In this document: positions 61,701 through 64,000 of the stretch, one piece after another
Layout of the letters: every line of letters begins with the position of its first letter
How positions within the stretch are numbered: position 1 is the stretch's first letter
NCBI RefSeq assembly: GCF_019703515.2
Contig: NC_059363.1
Span: forward strand, 1 to 64,000
DNA length: 64,000 nucleotides
Reading direction: 5' to 3'
From: Myxocyprinus asiaticus
Lineage: Eukaryota; Chordata; Actinopteri; Cypriniformes; Catostomidae
Notes under the pieces: model-generated
Databases searched by the model: none
Told to the model about the DNA's origin: nothing
What the model saw: the letters and a program-made list of their open reading frames with translations, nothing else
Position numbers and translations under genes: made by a program

Positions 61701-64000
61701 CACTTCTTGAAATGTTTTTGATGCACTTCTTGAAATGTTTCTGATGCACTTCTTGAAATGTTTCTGATGCACTTCTTGAAATGTTTCTGATGCACTTCTT
61801 GAAATGTTTTTGATGCACTTCTTGAAATGTTTCTGATGCACTTCTTGAAATGTTTCTGATGCACTTCTTGAAATGTTTCTGATGCACTTCTTGAAATGTT
61901 TCTGATGCACTTCTTGAAATGTTTTTGATGCACTTCTTGAAATGTTTCTGATGCACTTCTTGAAATGTTTTTGATGCACTTCTTGAAATGTTTTTGATGC
62001 ACTTCTTGAAATGTTTCTGATGCACTTCTTGAAATGTTTCTGATGCACTTCTTGAAATGTTTCTGATGCACTTCTTGAAATGTTTTTGACGCACTTCTTG
62101 AAATGTTTTTGATGCACTTCTTGAAATGTTTTTGATGCACTTCTTGAAATGTTTCTGATGCACTTCTTGAAATGTTTTTGATGCACTTCTTGAAATGTTT
62201 TTGATGCACTTCTTGAAATGTTTCTGATGCACTTCTTGAAATGTTTTTGACGCACTTCTTGAAATGTTTCTGATGCACTTCTTGAAATGTTTTTGACGCA
62301 CTTCTTGAAATGTTTTTGATGCACTTCTTGAAATGTTTTTGACGCACTTCTTGAAATGTTTTTGATGCACTTCTTGAAATGTTTTTGACGCACTTCTTGA
62401 AATGTTTTTGATGCACTTCTTGAAATGTTTTTGATGCACTTCTTGAATTGTTTTTAATGCACTTATTGAATTGTTTTTGACGCACTTCTTGAAATGTTTT
62501 TGACGCACTTCTTGAAATGTTTTTGATGCACTTCTTGAAATGTTTTTGATGCACTTCTTGAAATGTTTCTGATGCACTTCTTGAAATGTTTTTGATGCAC
62601 TTCTTGAAATGTTTCTGGTGCACTTCTTGAAATGTTTCTGATGCACTTCTTGAAATGTTTTTGATGCACTTCTTGAAATGTTTCTGATGCACTTCTTGAA
62701 ATGTTTTTGATGCACTTCTTGAAATGTTTCTGATGCACTTCTTGAAATGTTTCTGATGCACTTCTTGAAATGTTTCTGATGCACTTCTTGAAATGTTTCT
62801 GATGCACTTCTTGAAATGTTTCTGATGCACTTCTTGAAATGTTTCTGATGCACTTCTTGAAATGTTTTTGATGCACTTCTTGAAATGTTTCTGATGCACT
62901 TCTTGAAATGTTTCTGATGCACTTCTTGAAATGTTTCTGATGCACTTCTTGAAATGTTTCTGATGCACTTCTTGAAATGTTTCTGATGCACTTCTTGAAA
63001 TGTTTTTGATGCACTTCTTGAAATGTTTTTGATGCACTTCTTGAAATGTTTTTGATGCACTTCTTGAAATGTTTCTGATAAACTTCTTGAAATGTTGTCT
63101 GATGCACTTCTTGAAATGTTTCTGATGCACTTCTTGAAATGTTTCTGATGCACTTCTTGAAATGTTTTTGATGCACTTCTTGAAATGTTTTTGATGCACT
63201 TCTTGAAATGTTTCTGATAAACTTCTTGAAATGTTTTTGATGCACTTCTTGAAATGTTTCTGATAAACTTCTTGAAATTTGTCTGGTGCACTTCTTGAAA
63301 TGTTTCTGATGCACTTCTTGAAATGTTTCTGATGCACTTTTTGAAATGTTTTTGATGCACTTCTTGAAATGTTTTTGGTGCACTTCTTGAAATGTTTCTG
63401 ATAAACTTCTTGAAATGTTTTTGATGCACTTCTTGAAATGTTTCTGATACACTTCTTGAAATGTTTCTGATGCACTTCTTGAAATGTTTCCGGTACACTT
63501 CTTGAAATGTTTTTGATGCACTTCTTGAAATGTTTCTGATGCACTTCTTGAAATGTTTCTGATGCACTTCTTGAAATGTTTCTGATGCACTTCTTGAAAT
63601 GTTTCTGATGCACTTCTTGAAATGTTTTTGATGCACTTCTTGAAATGTTTCTGATGCACTTCTTGAAATGTTTCTGATGCACTTTTTGAAATGTTTTTGA
63701 TGCACTTCTTGAAATGTTTTTGGTGCACTTCTTGAAATGTTTCTGATAAACTTCTTGAAATGTTTTTGATGCACTTCTTGAAATGTTTCCGGTACACTTC
63801 TTGAAATGTTTCTGATGCACTTCTTGAAATGTTTCTGGTACACTTCTTGAAATGTTTTTGATGCACTTCTTGAAATGTTTCTGACGCACTTCTTGAATTG
63901 TTTTTGATGCACTTCTTGAAATGTTTCTGATAAACTTCTTGAAATGTTTCTGATAAACTTCTTGAAATGTTTTTGACGCACTTCTTGAAATGTTTTTGAT

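Larger units (their letters stand above)
42884..64000. repeat. Satellite array, 23-bp monomer, more than 21.1 kb, open at the right edge
   Basis: About 918 head-to-tail copies of a 23-bp unit: TTCTTGAAATG followed by TTTCTGATGCAC. Common variants are C/T in TTTCTG or TTTTTG, GATGCAC/GACGCAC/GATAAAC/GGTGCAC, GAAATG/GAATTG, TTATTG and TTCTTAAA. Because 23 is not a multiple of three, three monomers make 69 bases and each minus-strand frame reads the same 23-residue repeat (HQKHFKKC, IRNISRSA, SETFQEV). The consensus has no stop on the minus strand; stops come from the TTATTG and CTTAAAA variants. No gene was found within it. Confidence 0.98.

Noticed and set aside
60485..63981. Frames of 1134 and 1153 codons on the minus strand
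   Set aside because: They lie wholly in the 23-bp satellite, all three frames are open together and read the same repeat, and there are no promoter, splice or unique sequence features. Openness follows from the unit.
42884..64000. CRISPR-like array
   Set aside because: Repeats are contiguous with no unique spacers, and the DNA is clearly vertebrate.

Overview
The window is vertebrate nuclear DNA, almost certainly from a teleost fish and probably a cyprinid-like ostariophysan. It has short spliced exons with GT-AG junctions, dense CA/TG microsatellites, and fish-type Tc1, hAT, L2 and L1 elements. Five protein-coding genes are recognisable by comparison with remembered human orthologues, and their exons were placed by eye from splice sites, codon phase and protein alignment. 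They are LRR1 (minus, only the first two coding exons inside), KLHDC2 (plus, 13 coding exons), NEMF (minus, 32 coding exons), MOK (plus, 12 coding exons) and WDR20 (minus, 4 coding exons). In each of the four complete genes the exon lengths add up to an uninterrupted frame: 427, 1044, 423 and 600 residues.

Layout. 1-600: LRR1 5' coding exons. 601-4172: a 3.6 kb CA-rich minisatellite whose unit repeats the LRR1 start-codon region. 4480-4680: a divergent promoter with NRF1 and YY1 motifs. 5116-7912: KLHDC2. 8679-24340: NEMF, whose introns hold a stop-free minisatellite (9118-10249), a hAT element with a nearly intact Tc1 nested in it (15157-17156), and a MITE split by an L2 LINE that itself carries a hAT insertion (18427-21381). 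24341-24703: compact bidirectional NEMF/MOK promoter. 24704-28065: MOK. 30417-36612: WDR20. 36713-41880: microsatellite, then an L2 fragment fused to a 3'-truncated L1. 42263-42768: a compact candidate gene of unknown function (TATA box, two short exons, poly(A) signal). 42884 to the right edge: more than 21 kb of a 23-bp satellite that continues outside the window.

How the genes relate. LRR1 and KLHDC2 encode two different substrate receptors of cullin-2 ubiquitin ligases and sit head to head. NEMF acts in ribosome-associated quality control and is tail to tail with KLHDC2 and head to head with MOK. MOK and WDR20 are tail to tail. From memory, LRR1, KLHDC2 and NEMF are neighbours on human 14q21 and MOK and WDR20 are neighbours on 14q32, so the window joins two conserved blocks.

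The least ordinary material is repetitive: the LRR1 start-codon/splice-acceptor minisatellite, the NEMF intron minisatellite that is open in frame with the preceding exon, and the 23-bp satellite. The satellite is free of stop codons in all minus-strand frames, carries a TTCTTGAA inverted pair in nearly every monomer, and is organised into longer duplications of about 0.7, 1.84 and 10 kb.
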